A stretch of DNA of 64,000 nt, from NCBI RefSeq assembly GCF_003574965.1, contig NZ_CP032317.1, positions 3,968,001 to 4,032,000 on the forward strand, in the 5' to 3' direction. The translations under genes and the position numbers were made by a program. The DNA comes from Hymenobacter oligotrophus. Its GTDB lineage: Bacteria; Bacteroidota; Bacteroidia; Cytophagales; Hymenobacteraceae. Below, piece after piece: positions 42,599 to 51,406 of this stretch; within the stretch, counting starts at the first letter, position 1, and each line of letters begins with the position of its first letter. Under the pieces are notes generated by a model that did not search any database, was not told the origin of the DNA, and saw nothing but the letters and a program-made list of their open reading frames with translations.

Positions 42599-45577
42599 CT
42601 AGAAACCGCCGCCGGGAGGCGGGCCACCCGGGAAACCGCCTGGCCGGCCGCCGGGGCCAAAGCCACCGGGGCCGCCAGGATTATTGGGCTGATCGTTGGC
42701 CGGGGCGCCCGCCCCACCGAAGTTGCGGATGTTGTAGGTAAACATCAGCATCACGTAGCGCTGCAAGATGTTGGTGCGCACGTCCTCCGTGTAGGCCGGC
42801 GTAATGTTGCGCTGAATGCTGTTGTTCTGGCCCAGCAGGTCGAAGGCGTACAAACGAATCTCGCCCTGCTGCTTCGGCAGTATCTTTTTACCCAGGCTGG
42901 CATTCCAGAGCACAAAATTCTGGTTGAAGCCCGCCGCCAGGCCCGAGTAGGCAATGTGGTTTACATCGGACTGCAGCGTAACGCCCTTGGTGATAATCCA
43001 GCTGAAGCGCAGCGTGGTATTCTGGCGGAAAAACTGGCTGTTCGACTGGGTTTGCAGCGTGTTGCGCACGTACGTTTGGGCCGAGTTCGACGACACCGTG
43101 AAGTCGAGCTCGGGGCTGATGTTGCTGCTTAGCACTGCCCCGAAGGTGAAGGCTGGCGCGCGGTTGTAGTTCAGCCGCTCGTTTACGAGGCCCGGCGTTT
43201 GGCTGTAGCTGGCGCCCGCGTTCAGGTTTAGGTTCGATTTGATGAACGCCAGCGGCAGGGTGTAGTTGGCAAACGAGCGCAGCGTGTACTGCTGGTTCAG
43301 GTTTACGGGGCGCGTAATCTGGCCGCCGGCCGGCACAATCACGCCGCCAATGGCCGTGGGCCGCTCCACAATGCGCGTGCTGTTGGTAATAAAGTTATCG
43401 GTGTGCGAGCCGCCAATCAGCGCAAAAAACGACGTCGACTTTTCGGGCTTGGCGGCCGAGTAGCGCACAAACAGGTTGTGCGTAAACTCCTGCTGCAGCA
43501 AAGGGTTGCCGGTGGTAATCTGCAGCGGGTTGGCGTTGTTTACCACCTCCTGCAACTGGCCGATGCTGGGCTCCTGCGTGCGCATGCGGTAGTTGAGGCG
43601 CAGGTTTTGCTGCCGCGAAAAGTTGTAGCGCAGCATGGCATTGGGCAGCACGTTCAGGAAAGTGCGCCGCGTGCGGGCAGCCTGCGGAAACTCCTGCTCG
43701 TTGCGCAGCACGGCTTGCTGCACCGAGGCGCCCACCATCCATTGCAGCTGCTGGTCGTTGTAGCGGTAGCTCAGGCCGGCGGCGTTGGTGGTGTAGCTGC
43801 TCTCAAACACGTTGCTCAGCGGCGTGTTCAGGGCGGTGTAGCGGCCGGTGCTTGGGTCGAAGTTGTACGTCTTGCGGTCCGAGTCGTTGGGCGTGTAGCC
43901 GACGGTGTAGTTCAGCTGCAGTTGGCTTTTGAGGCTGATGGGCTCGGTGTAAATGGCCGAGGCATTCCAGTTCCAGCCTAGCTGGTCGAGGCGGGCGTAC
44001 TGGTCGGTAAGCCGCCGCGACTCCGGCGTGCTCGTGAAGTCGAGGTTTTCTGAGAACAGGTAGTTGCTGCCGCTGCGGTCGTTGTAGGTGGTGTTCAGAC
44101 CTAGGGAGAAGGTGCGGCCGCGCTTCAGAAAGCGGTGGCGGTACAGCAGTTGGTTGCCCAGCGTAATGCCCGTGTTGGCCGAGCGGTAGTCGCTGCTGTT
44201 GGTGCTTTGGGTGCTGTCGGGCACATCGGCAAACGCTTCCCGGTAAATGCGCCCATCGAGCGTGTTGTTGCTGGTGTTGCGCTGCACCGAAAGGCGCGGC
44301 TGCCACAACAGCGAGTTCAGCGAGTCGAACTTGTGCTCGATGCGCAGGCTGGCGCGGTTATTTATGTTGCGGCTGGTGGTAAGCGAGTTCTCGTTGTAGC
44401 GCAGCAAATCCACGTTGAAGGCGCGGGCCGTGGTGCTGTTGAGCGTATTGTCGCTTAGGTTGAAAAAGTAGCTGCCTTGCACGTCGGTCTTCTTGCCCCA
44501 GCTGTCGGAGTAGTTCAGACCTAGGGCATGGGTGCGCGAAATGCCGCCGCTTTGGTTTACCAAGAAGTTGCTGGCGTTGTTGCCGCCGCCTTGCCCGCCT
44601 TGGAAGTTGCCGCCGCCCGGGCCGCCGCCCCCGGGGCGTCCGCCGCCACCCCCGCCGGGGCGCCCGCCACCGCCACCGCCCTGGCGCGAGTTGCCCACCA
44701 CACCAAGCAAGTCCTCGGTGCCGAAGTTCTGCTCGTTTACGTTGTTGCTCTGGGCAATAACCGAAATGCGCTGCTTGCCCTTAAACGAGTTGATGTTGCC
44801 GCTGGCGCGGTAGCGCGTGTCGCCGTCGGTGCCTTGGCCGGCGCCGGCCATTACGCGGCCAAACTGCCCGTTGCGGAATTGCGGACGCGTAACAATGTTG
44901 ATGGTTTTCTGTTGGTTGCCGTCGTCGAAACCGGTGAACTGCGACTGGTCGGAGGCGCGGTCGTACACCTGAATTTTGTCGATAACCTCGGCCGGAATGT
45001 TGCGCAACACCGCGTCGGGGTCGTTGCCGAAAAACTCCTTGCCATCCACCAAAATACGCTGCACTTGCTCGCCCTGGGCCTGCACCTTGCCATCGGTGCC
45101 CACAGTTACGCCGGGCATTTTGGTAATCAGGTCTTGCGCGTTAGCGTCGGGGTTCGTCTTGAAAGCGCGGCTATCGAACTGCGCCGTATCGCCTTTTTGC
45201 ACGGCGACCGGGGCGCGGCCCGTTACCTCCACGCCGCGCAGCGTAACCCCCGAAGCCTGCAACGCAAGCGTGCCAAGGTTCAGCGGCGCGCCGCTTACCG
45301 TAACTGCCCGCTTGAGCGTTTGATAACCCAAGAAGGAAACTGTAAGGCGGTAAGTGCCCGCTTCGGCGCCCGGAATGGTGAAGCTGCCATCGGGGTTTAC
45401 GGCCGCGCCCACCCGCACCGAATCGGCCTGTAGGCGGGTAAGCAGCACGTTGGCGCCTATCAGCGGGGCTTGATCTTTGCTATCGAGCACGCGGCCGCTC
45501 ACCGGGTAGGTTTGGGCCTGGGCTTGCGCGGCAGCAACAACAAATGGCAAGAGTATCCCTAGGGAGGCGTGTTTCAT
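42599..45577 (-). CDS. Outer-membrane beta-barrel receptor with carboxypeptidase-like and plug domains
   Basis: The protein has 992 residues: signal peptide (1-22), carboxypeptidase-regulatory-like domain (about 25-110; VSGRVLDSKDQAPLIGANVL), TonB-type plug (about 120-215; RILVDGKEFFGNDPDAVLRN), then a long beta-barrel of the OMP_b-brl_3 type. It resembles TonB-dependent receptors, but the TonB box is not evident. A Gly/Arg/Pro run (about 298-338) lies in an early extracellular loop. The C-terminus goes beyond the last strand (YVMLMFTYNIRNF) with a Gly/Pro-rich tail that ends GGGF, so the usual terminal aromatic beta-signal is internal. The ligand is unknown. Confidence 0.88.
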   Translation of the reverse strand: MKHASLGILLPFVVAAAQAQAQTYPVSGRVLDSKDQAPLIGANVLLTRLQADSVRVGAAVNPDGSFTIPGAEAGTYRLTVSFLGYQTLKRAVTVSGAPLNLGTLALQASGVTLRGVEVTGRAPVAVQKGDTAQFDSRAFKTNPDANAQDLITKMPGVTVGTDGKVQAQGEQVQRILVDGKEFFGNDPDAVLRNIPAEVIDKIQVYDRASDQSQFTGFDDGNQQKTINIVTRPQFRNGQFGRVMAGAGQGTDGDTRYRASGNINSFKGKQRISVIAQSNNVNEQNFGTEDLLGVVGNSRQGGGGGGRPGGGGGGRPGGGGPGGGNFQGGQGGGNNASNFLVNQSGGISRTHALGLNYSDSWGKKTDVQGSYFFNLSDNTLNSTTARAFNVDLLRYNENSLTTSRNINNRASLRIEHKFDSLNSLLWQPRLSVQRNTSNNTLDGRIYREAFADVPDSTQSTNSSDYRSANTGITLGNQLLYRHRFLKRGRTFSLGLNTTYNDRSGSNYLFSENLDFTSTPESRRLTDQYARLDQLGWNWNASAIYTEPISLKSQLQLNYTVGYTPNDSDRKTYNFDPSTGRYTALNTPLSNVFESSYTTNAAGLSYRYNDQQLQWMVGASVQQAVLRNEQEFPQAARTRRTFLNVLPNAMLRYNFSRQQNLRLNYRMRTQEPSIGQLQEVVNNANPLQITTGNPLLQQEFTHNLFVRYSAAKPEKSTSFFALIGGSHTDNFITNSTRIVERPTAIGGVIVPAGGQITRPVNLNQQYTLRSFANYTLPLAFIKSNLNLNAGASYSQTPGLVNERLNYNRAPAFTFGAVLSSNISPELDFTVSSNSAQTYVRNTLQTQSNSQFFRQNTTLRFSWIITKGVTLQSDVNHIAYSGLAAGFNQNFVLWNASLGKKILPKQQGEIRLYAFDLLGQNNSIQRNITPAYTEDVRTNILQRYVMLMFTYNIRNFGGAGAPANDQPNNPGGPGGFGPGGRPGGFPGGPPPGGGF

Positions 45578-45694
45578 GACAGCGTAGCGTAGCCTGACGA
45601 GCGCCTTAGACAGCCCAAAGCCGCAAGCGTTTAATCGTCGGGGCGTATACGCAAAGCGCCGCCATTAGGTAGTTGCAGCTAATTGGCTGAAGTG

Positions 45695-46339
45695 CTACCG
45701 TTTGCGCACCAAAAATAATCCGTCGCGGATGGGCAAAAACACATTCTCGACGCGCTCATCCTGCTGCACAAAGTCGTTGAAGTCGCGCACGGCGTGGGCG
45801 TCTTTATCGGCTGGCTTGAGCGGGTAAGAGGGCAAGGCCTTGCCGCTCCACAGCACGTTGTCGATGAGAATAAACCCGCCCATACGCACTTGCGGCAGCA
45901 CCAGCTCGTAGTACACGCGGTTGCGAATTTTGTCGGCGTCGATGAACACCATATCCCAGGTTTCGGCCAACGTCGGAATTACCTGCTCGGCGTCGCCGAT
46001 GTACAGGTGCACGCGGCCACCTAGGCCCGCTTGCTCCACGTAGCGCTCCACGCGGCTGCGTAGCTCGGGGTTTTGCTCCACGGTGTGCAGCTCGCCGTCG
46101 GGTGCCAAGCCTTCGGCTAGGCATAGGGCCGAGTAGCCCGTAAACGTGCCCAGTTCCAGCACGCGCCTCGGTTGTACCATTTGGCTTAGCATGCTCAGCA
46201 GCCGACCCTGGTAGTGCCCCGACAACATGCGCGGCATCAGGGTTTGCAAATGCGTTTCGCGCACCAAGCGGCCAAGCAGCGGCGGCTCGGGCGAGGTGTG
46301 GTCGTCGGCGTATTGCTGAAGTTCGTCGGCGTGGTACAT
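45695..46339 (-). CDS. SAM-dependent O-methyltransferase (family 3)
   Basis: The protein has 214 residues. It has the class I methyltransferase fold with motif I VLELGTFTGYSALCLAEGL, the SAM-ribose acidic residue in ELHTVEQNPEL, and the metal-binding Asp pair in MVFIDADKIRNRVYYELVLP and GFILIDNVLWSGKAL. This is the catechol/caffeoyl-CoA O-methyltransferase type that uses Mg2+. The natural acceptor in these bacteria is not known. A TAGCTTCG box with one mismatch lies at 46358-46365 on the minus strand. Confidence 0.9.
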   Translation of the reverse strand: MYHADELQQYADDHTSPEPPLLGRLVRETHLQTLMPRMLSGHYQGRLLSMLSQMVQPRRVLELGTFTGYSALCLAEGLAPDGELHTVEQNPELRSRVERYVEQAGLGGRVHLYIGDAEQVIPTLAETWDMVFIDADKIRNRVYYELVLPQVRMGGFILIDNVLWSGKALPSYPLKPADKDAHAVRDFNDFVQQDERVENVFLPIRDGLFLVRKR

Positions 46340-46412
46340 GGGCAGAGTTTGCGCGAAGCTACGCGGTGGTTTTTGCTAGAGCTAAAGAGCTAACCTTGGG
46401 GTTGAGGGGTTA

Positions 46413-46547
46413 GAGCTAGTTCCCCTCCTCAGATGAGGAGGGGCTAGGGGTGGTTGAAAAACTAGAACCAGAAGCTAGATCTAGTAACCGTTCAACGATC
46501 CGTCAACCACCCCTAACCCCTCCTCATCTGAGGAGGGGAACTAGCTC
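46413..46547. repeat. Inverted intergenic repeat, 45-base arms
   Basis: Arms 46413-46457 and 46503-46547 are inverted copies with one difference. Each arm also holds its own small palindrome (CCCCTCCTC...GAGGAGGGG). The core spans AGCTAGATCTAG. There is no reading frame; it looks like a mobile intergenic element of the MITE or REP-pair kind. Confidence 0.75.
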
Positions 46548-46589
46548 CTAATTCTAGCCCTAGCCTAAGCTTTTTGGCCATAGTAATTA

Positions 46590-47042
46590 TCAAGCTTGAA
46601 ACGGCACCAGCCGAAACTGCCACACGCCTTTGCCCGATTTGCCGGTTTCGAAAGCATGGCCGACGACGCGGTATAATCCCTCGTAGCGAAACACCAGCTC
46701 GTTGCTAAGCTCATCAAGCACTTTCCGAAAAACGCGCACGGGCAGGCCGGTTTCGGTGCTCTTCACCAAGGCTAGGTTACGGTCGTTCAGCACTTGATCT
46801 GACACTTGGTGCCCCGATTTTGGGTCGCGGCCGCCCTGGCCGGTGTAGATGATTTCGTCTTCGGTGAACACGTCGTCCTCGTACACCTGCGACATCACGA
46901 TGCTCTCGGCGCCGGTGTGCTGCGAGCCGGCAATGCCCGCCCGCACCGGCCGGTGCATGCCCGACAAGCGCAGCTCGAGCCGGGAGCGAAACGTGTCGCC
47001 GGGCAAATACGAACCCACATGACCGAACTGCGGCTGCGCCAT
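46590..47042 (-). CDS. Stand-alone SRA-YDG domain protein
   Basis: The protein has 150 residues from the ATG at 47042 (MAQPQFGHVGSYLPGDTFRS); the longer frame to 47078 adds a poor extension. It is one SRA-YDG domain: FGHVGSYLPGDTFRSRLELR, then GMHRPVRAGIAGSQHTGAESIVMS, then YEDDVFTEDEIIYTGQGGRD (the YTGxGGRD signature) and LALVKSTETGLPVRVFR. SRA domains flip out and bind 5-methyl- or 5-hydroxymethylcytosine. In bacteria they are often fused to HNH or PD-(D/E)XK nucleases; no nuclease is attached here and none is next door. It follows the M16 peptidase gene by 57 bases and may share its transcript. Confidence 0.88.
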   Translation of the reverse strand: MAQPQFGHVGSYLPGDTFRSRLELRLSGMHRPVRAGIAGSQHTGAESIVMSQVYEDDVFTEDEIIYTGQGGRDPKSGHQVSDQVLNDRNLALVKSTETGLPVRVFRKVLDELSNELVFRYEGLYRVVGHAFETGKSGKGVWQFRLVPFQA

Positions 47043-47099
47043 AATGCAAGTGTGGCGCGAAGACGTGCCCCGCGCCACCTAGGGTTAGCTGGGTTAAGT

Positions 47100-48359
47100 T
47101 TAGCGGCCTTGGCTGGTGCCGATCTTCGATTCGGGCACGTACTGCAACACGCTGAGCTGGTCTTCGCGCAGCACTTCGTTGGCGAGGTCTTGCAGCTCCG
47201 GCGAGGTTACTTCCCGGATTCGCTCGAATATTTCGTTGAGCGACTCCACGCGGCCTAGGTCGAGGGTGCTCTTGCCCAGCAGCTGCATCATACCGCCGTT
47301 GCTTTCTTCGGCCATGGCCAGCTGGCCCATCAGCTGCTCTTTGGCCATGTGCAGCTGCGCGGTAGTCAGGGGCTTTTCGCGCAGCAGGCGCAGCTCGCGC
47401 AGCACTAGCTGGGTGGTGCGCTCGAGGCGGGCTTTTTCGGTAGCGAAGTAAATACCGAACAACCCCGTGTCGGTGTAGGGCGCGTAGTTGGCGTCGATGC
47501 TGTACACAAAGCCGTACTTCTCGCGCACGGCCAGGTTCAGGCGCGAGTTCATGCCCGGCCCACCTAGGATGTTGGTGAGCATGAAAAAGGGCAGGCGGCG
47601 CGCATCGGGCAAGGCATAAGCCGGGCAGCCGATAAGCGAATGGGCCTGCGTAATGGGCTTTTGCTCGGTTTGGTGCTTGGGCTTGTAGTCGGCGAAGGGC
47701 AGGCGCGGGCGCGCACCCAATTGGGCCGGCAGCGGCGCCAAGTATTTATCGGCCAAGCGCCTTACTTGCTTAAACGGCAGGTTGCTCACCGAGCTAAACA
47801 CCAGCCGATCGGTGCGCAGGTTTTCCTGCAGAAACCGGAAAAAGTCTTGTTGCTGAAAGGCCGATACGCTCTCGCGCGTACCCAGGATGTTGTGACCTAG
47901 GGAGTGCTCGCCGTACACCACCCCGTCGAAATCGTCGATGATAGCGTCCTCGGGCGTGTCGACGTACATCGACATTTCCTCCAGAATCACGCCGCGCTCT
48001 TTCTCAATTTCCTTCACCGGAAACACCGAGTTGAAGGTAAGGTCAGTCAGCAGCTCGAACGCCCGCTCGAAGTGCGTGCTCAGCAGCGAAGCGTAAAAGC
48101 AGATTTTCTCCTTGGTGGTGTAGGCGTTCAGCTCGCCGCCCACGGCTTCCAAGCGGTTGAGAATGTGAATGGAGCGGCGCTTTTCGGTGCCTTTGAAGGC
48201 CATGTGCTCCCAGAAGTGCGCCAAGCCGTACTGCTCGGGGCGTTCGTCGCGCGAGCCAATATCGAGTAGGAAACCGCAGTGGGCTACTTTGGTGTGCGGC
48301 ACTTGCTTGTGCAGCACCCGAATGCCGTTGGGTAACTCGTAAAAATCGTATTCGAGCAT
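47100..48359 (-). CDS. M16 family zinc metallopeptidase
   Basis: The protein has 419 residues, one half of a pitrilysin/MPP-type pair by length. The inverted zinc motif HFWEH sits at 48-52, and the third ligand Glu is in GVILEEMSMY near 128. The second domain (about 200-400) includes GGPGMNSRLNLAVREKYGFVYSID, the substrate-binding Arg/Tyr pair of the family. There is no signal peptide, so it acts in the cytoplasm, probably as a dimer like MPP-type processing peptidases. A -7 box lies at 48461-48468. Confidence 0.92.
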   Translation of the reverse strand: MLEYDFYELPNGIRVLHKQVPHTKVAHCGFLLDIGSRDERPEQYGLAHFWEHMAFKGTEKRRSIHILNRLEAVGGELNAYTTKEKICFYASLLSTHFERAFELLTDLTFNSVFPVKEIEKERGVILEEMSMYVDTPEDAIIDDFDGVVYGEHSLGHNILGTRESVSAFQQQDFFRFLQENLRTDRLVFSSVSNLPFKQVRRLADKYLAPLPAQLGARPRLPFADYKPKHQTEQKPITQAHSLIGCPAYALPDARRLPFFMLTNILGGPGMNSRLNLAVREKYGFVYSIDANYAPYTDTGLFGIYFATEKARLERTTQLVLRELRLLREKPLTTAQLHMAKEQLMGQLAMAEESNGGMMQLLGKSTLDLGRVESLNEIFERIREVTSPELQDLANEVLREDQLSVLQYVPESKIGTSQGR

Positions 48360-48460
48360 GGATATGGAAATGCGGAACGGGGCTAAGCAGCGCCCAAAAC
48401 GCTAAAAACCAGAGAAAGACAGTTGGTTGACCTAGGCTGGTGAGCCAAGGCAAAGGGCAG

Positions 48461-48468
48461 CAAAGGTA
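48461..48468 (-). promoter_or_regulatory. -7 box TACCTTTG for the M16 peptidase gene
   Basis: Perfect TAnnTTTG on the minus strand, 101 bases before the start at 48359. Confidence 0.5.
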
Positions 48469-48521
48469 CAACAGCAAAGTACGCCACTGTTACCTAGGTA
48501 AGTAATACGGCGCGGGGCACC

Positions 48522-49568
48522 TTAGCGTGCCGCTGCCACCGGCGCTGCCCACGCCTCGGCTTCGGCCAGCACACCTAGGAGCTGTTGGGTTTCGATGCCG
48601 TGGGCGCACCGGAAATGGCCTAGTGGGCACTTGCGGTAGCCGTGCAGGCCGCAGGGTTTACACTCCAGCTCCTCGGCAATTTCCACCACGCGGGCAAAGG
48701 AGCTAAGCGGGCCGAAGCCGAAATACGGTACCGTGGAGCAGAATACGGCGCAGGTAGGCGCATCCACGGCCGAGGCCAAGTGCTGCGGGGCCGAATCGTT
48801 GACGTAGTTGAGCACGGCGCCGCGCATCAGGGCCGCCGAAGCCAGCAACGACAGCTTGCCCGCCAGGTTTATTACCCGGGGCCGTCCGGCTTTTTCGAGC
48901 AAGTCCTGGCACTCGGCTGCATCGGGCGGGCCACCTAGCAAGTACACGGTGTAGTGCGCGGGCAAGGCCCGCAGCAGCTTAGCCCATTGCTCCCGCGGAA
49001 ACTGCTTGGTAAACCATACCGAGGTAGGGGCAATGCAGATGTACGGGCCCGCCTCGGAGTAGGTCGCGGCGGCGGCCTCGTCGGCGGCGGTGGGGTAGAG
49101 GCGGGGGCGGGTAAGCGGAGCCGGTATGCCCGGCTCGAGCAGGCTAAGGTTGCGGCTCACCTCGTGCACCCCTGGCGCAAAGCCGTGGGGCAGCCGGTGC
49201 GTAAACAAAAAACTCAGCGGGTTCTTATCAAAACCAATGCGCTGCCGAGCACCCGAAAAAGCCGTGAGGAAGCCCGTGGAGGCAAAGCGTTGCAGGTTGA
49301 TGACGCGCCCATAGTGGGTAGCGCGCACTTGCTGGAGCAGGCGCCACAAGCCCCCGTATTTTTCGTTCTTCTTATCCCACACCAGCACCTGCCGCACGTG
49401 CGGGTGGCCTTTCAGCAAACCTTCGTTGCCGCGGCGCACGAGCACGTCCACGGGCGTATCGGGCTCGGTTTCGTGCAGGCGCTCGAGCAATGCCGTAGCC
49501 AAAATCACATCGCCGATAAAGGCGGTCTGAATCAGCAAAATGGCTTGGTTAGCGGCTGGGCTTTGCAT
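48522..49568 (-). CDS. Glycosyltransferase family 9 (heptosyltransferase-like)
   Basis: The protein has 348 residues from the ATG at 49568 (MQSPAANQAILLIQTAFIGD). The GT9 fold shows the N-terminal AFIGDVILATALLERL, the mid APTSVWFTKQFPREQWAKLL and the C-terminal NDSAPQHLASAVDAPT, which binds the ADP-sugar. The family transfers heptose or another sugar to LPS. Near the C-terminus stands a Cys cluster CKPCGLHGYRKCPLGHFRC (C-x2-C-x7-C-x5-C), matched in the second GT9 of the window. A strong promoter lies at 49586-49615. Confidence 0.9.
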   Translation of the reverse strand: MQSPAANQAILLIQTAFIGDVILATALLERLHETEPDTPVDVLVRRGNEGLLKGHPHVRQVLVWDKKNEKYGGLWRLLQQVRATHYGRVINLQRFASTGFLTAFSGARQRIGFDKNPLSFLFTHRLPHGFAPGVHEVSRNLSLLEPGIPAPLTRPRLYPTAADEAAAATYSEAGPYICIAPTSVWFTKQFPREQWAKLLRALPAHYTVYLLGGPPDAAECQDLLEKAGRPRVINLAGKLSLLASAALMRGAVLNYVNDSAPQHLASAVDAPTCAVFCSTVPYFGFGPLSSFARVVEIAEELECKPCGLHGYRKCPLGHFRCAHGIETQQLLGVLAEAEAWAAPVAAAR

Positions 49569-49585
49569 AGGATAAAGCAAGGATA

Positions 49586-49615
49586 CAAATATACCTGCGG
49601 GCCGCTTTGCTGCAA
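49586..49615 (-). promoter_or_regulatory. Strong promoter TTG-N19-TATATTTG for the GT9 gene
   Basis: On the minus strand TTG (49613-49615) and the perfect -7 box TATATTTG (49586-49593) are exactly 19 bases apart. The ATG at 49568 follows 17 bases after the box. Confidence 0.75.
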
Positions 49616-49831
49616 CTGTTATTGTACAATTTGCGAAAGCGGGCCTTTACCACCGGGCGCATCCTATGTTGCTACAACATATCGGCCCGAATAATTAGCT
49701 CCCGGGCGGGGCAGTTTGCCGTTAGCCCCTGGGTGCAAACTGCCAATTCCGGCCTTGGCACCTAGGGGCTAAAACCTAACTTGCACCCGGCTGCGCTGGC
49801 GGCCGCTATTCCGCACGCTAATACCCACTCC

Positions 49832-51124
49832 ATGCGCTACGGCTCAATCTCCCCCGAACTCTTCGTCCACAACCGCCGCAACTTCGAGCGGCAACTGCTG
49901 CCCGGCTCGTTGGCCATATTCCACTCCAACGACATCATGCCTACCAACGCCGATGGCACCATGGCGTTCCGGCAAAACAACGACCTGTTCTACCTTTCGG
50001 GCGTCGATCAGGAAGAAAGCATCCTGGTCATCTTCCCCGATGCCAAGCTGCCGCAGTACCGCGAAATCCTGTTTCTGAAGGAAACCAGCGAGCATATTCT
50101 GGTGTGGGAAGGCTACAAGCTCACCAAAGAGCAAGCGCGCGAGCAGTCGGGCATCAAAACCATCATGTGGCTCGACTCTTTCAAGCAGGTGCTGCACGCC
50201 CTGATGAACGAGGCCGAGCACGTGTACCTGAACACGAACGAGCACATCCGCTCGGTGGTGGAGGTGCAAACCCGCGACGCCCGCTTTATCCGCGAAATCC
50301 GGGAGCAGTACCCGCTGCACAACTACAAGCGCGCCGCGCCCATTATGCACCAGCTGCGCGCCATCAAGAGCCAGGAGGAAATCCGGCTGATGCGCCGCGC
50401 CTGCGAAATCACGGGCAACGCGTTCCGCCGCTTGCTGGGCTTTGTGCGGCCCGGCGTGATGGAGTACGAAATCGAAGCCGAAATCTTCCACGAGTTCCTG
50501 CGCAGCGGCTCGCGCGGCCCCGCCTACGGCAGCATCATCGCCTCGGGCGCCAACGCCTGCATTCTGCACTACGTGAGCAACGACCGCGAATGCCACGACG
50601 GCGACGTGCTGCTGCTCGACTTCGGCGCGGAGTACGCCAACTACGCCGCCGACCTTTCGCGCTCCATCCCCGTGAACGGCAAGTTTACCGAGCGCCAGCG
50701 CCAAGTGTACGACGCGGTGCTGCGCGTGATGAAGTTTGCCAAATCGCAGCTGGTGGCCGGCAACAACATCGAGGATTACCACGCCGCCGTGGGCCGTACC
50801 ATGGAGCAGGAGCTCATTGGCCTGGGCTTGCTCAGCCAAGGCGACGTGAACAACCAAGACCCCGCCGCGCCGCTGTACAAGAAGTACTTTATGCACGGCA
50901 CCTCGCACTACCTAGGACTTGATGTGCACGATGTGGGCGCCAAGTACCGCACCTTCGAGCCGGGCATGGTGTACACCGTGGAGCCGGGCATCTACATCCG
51001 CGAGGAGGGCCTGGGTATCCGCCTCGAAAACGACGTGGTAATTACCCGCTCGCAGTGCGAAGACCTAATGGCCGACATTCCGCTGGAGGCCGACGACATC
51101 GAGCGCCTGATGGCCCAACGCTAG
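49832..51124 (+). CDS. Xaa-Pro aminopeptidase (M24B)
   Basis: The protein has 430 residues from the ATG at 49832 (MRYGSISPELFVHNRRNFER); the frame opens earlier with a TTG but that part is unlike the family. The N-terminal aminopeptidase P domain (about 1-150) includes NNDLFYLSGVDQEESILV. The pita-bread catalytic domain has the five metal ligands in LLLDFGAEYANYAADLSRS (two Asp), MHGTSHYLGLDVHDVG (His), YTVEPGIYI (Glu) and GIRLENDVVIT (Glu). It binds two Mn2+ and removes N-terminal residues before proline. It acts in the cytoplasm. An intrinsic terminator follows. Confidence 0.94.
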   Translation: MRYGSISPELFVHNRRNFERQLLPGSLAIFHSNDIMPTNADGTMAFRQNNDLFYLSGVDQEESILVIFPDAKLPQYREILFLKETSEHILVWEGYKLTKEQAREQSGIKTIMWLDSFKQVLHALMNEAEHVYLNTNEHIRSVVEVQTRDARFIREIREQYPLHNYKRAAPIMHQLRAIKSQEEIRLMRRACEITGNAFRRLLGFVRPGVMEYEIEAEIFHEFLRSGSRGPAYGSIIASGANACILHYVSNDRECHDGDVLLLDFGAEYANYAADLSRSIPVNGKFTERQRQVYDAVLRVMKFAKSQLVAGNNIEDYHAAVGRTMEQELIGLGLLSQGDVNNQDPAAPLYKKYFMHGTSHYLGLDVHDVGAKYRTFEPGMVYTVEPGIYIREEGLGIRLENDVVITRSQCEDLMADIPLEADDIERLMAQR

Positions 51125-51148
51125 CAACACTTCATCTTGAAGTAATGC

Positions 51149-51179
51149 AAAACGCCGCCCCGGCCCGGGGCGGCGTTTT
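51149..51179 (+). terminator. Intrinsic terminator of the Xaa-Pro aminopeptidase gene
   Basis: A 13-bp perfect stem (51149-51161 with 51167-51179) followed by TCTTTTTTT. Confidence 0.9.
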
Positions 51180-51406
51180 TCTTTTTTTGGCAGCGCCGGC
51201 AGGGCTTTGAGCAGTACGGCCAAACAAGGGCGCCAGCCGCTGGCACTCAGCAGGAACAGCCGCTTGTGCTACCCGCCGAACCGCAATAATATGCCCGAAA
51301 ACACAACTAAGTAAGGCTTTGAAAAGTATAGTGTGGCGTTAATGTATGGGATGCAATAGCGTATTTCGCGCCCCAAACTGCTTTTCCTCACTTAAGCGTT
51401 TCGCTC

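Noticed and set aside
46590-48359. SRA protein and M16 peptidase as a defence module
   Set aside because: The M16 protein is a housekeeping-type peptidase and no nuclease, methyltransferase or toxin is adjacent; only a shared transcript is supported.
49844-50908. 354-codon minus-strand frame opposite the Xaa-Pro aminopeptidase
   Set aside because: Antisense shadow; all metal ligands of the M24 enzyme are on the plus strand.
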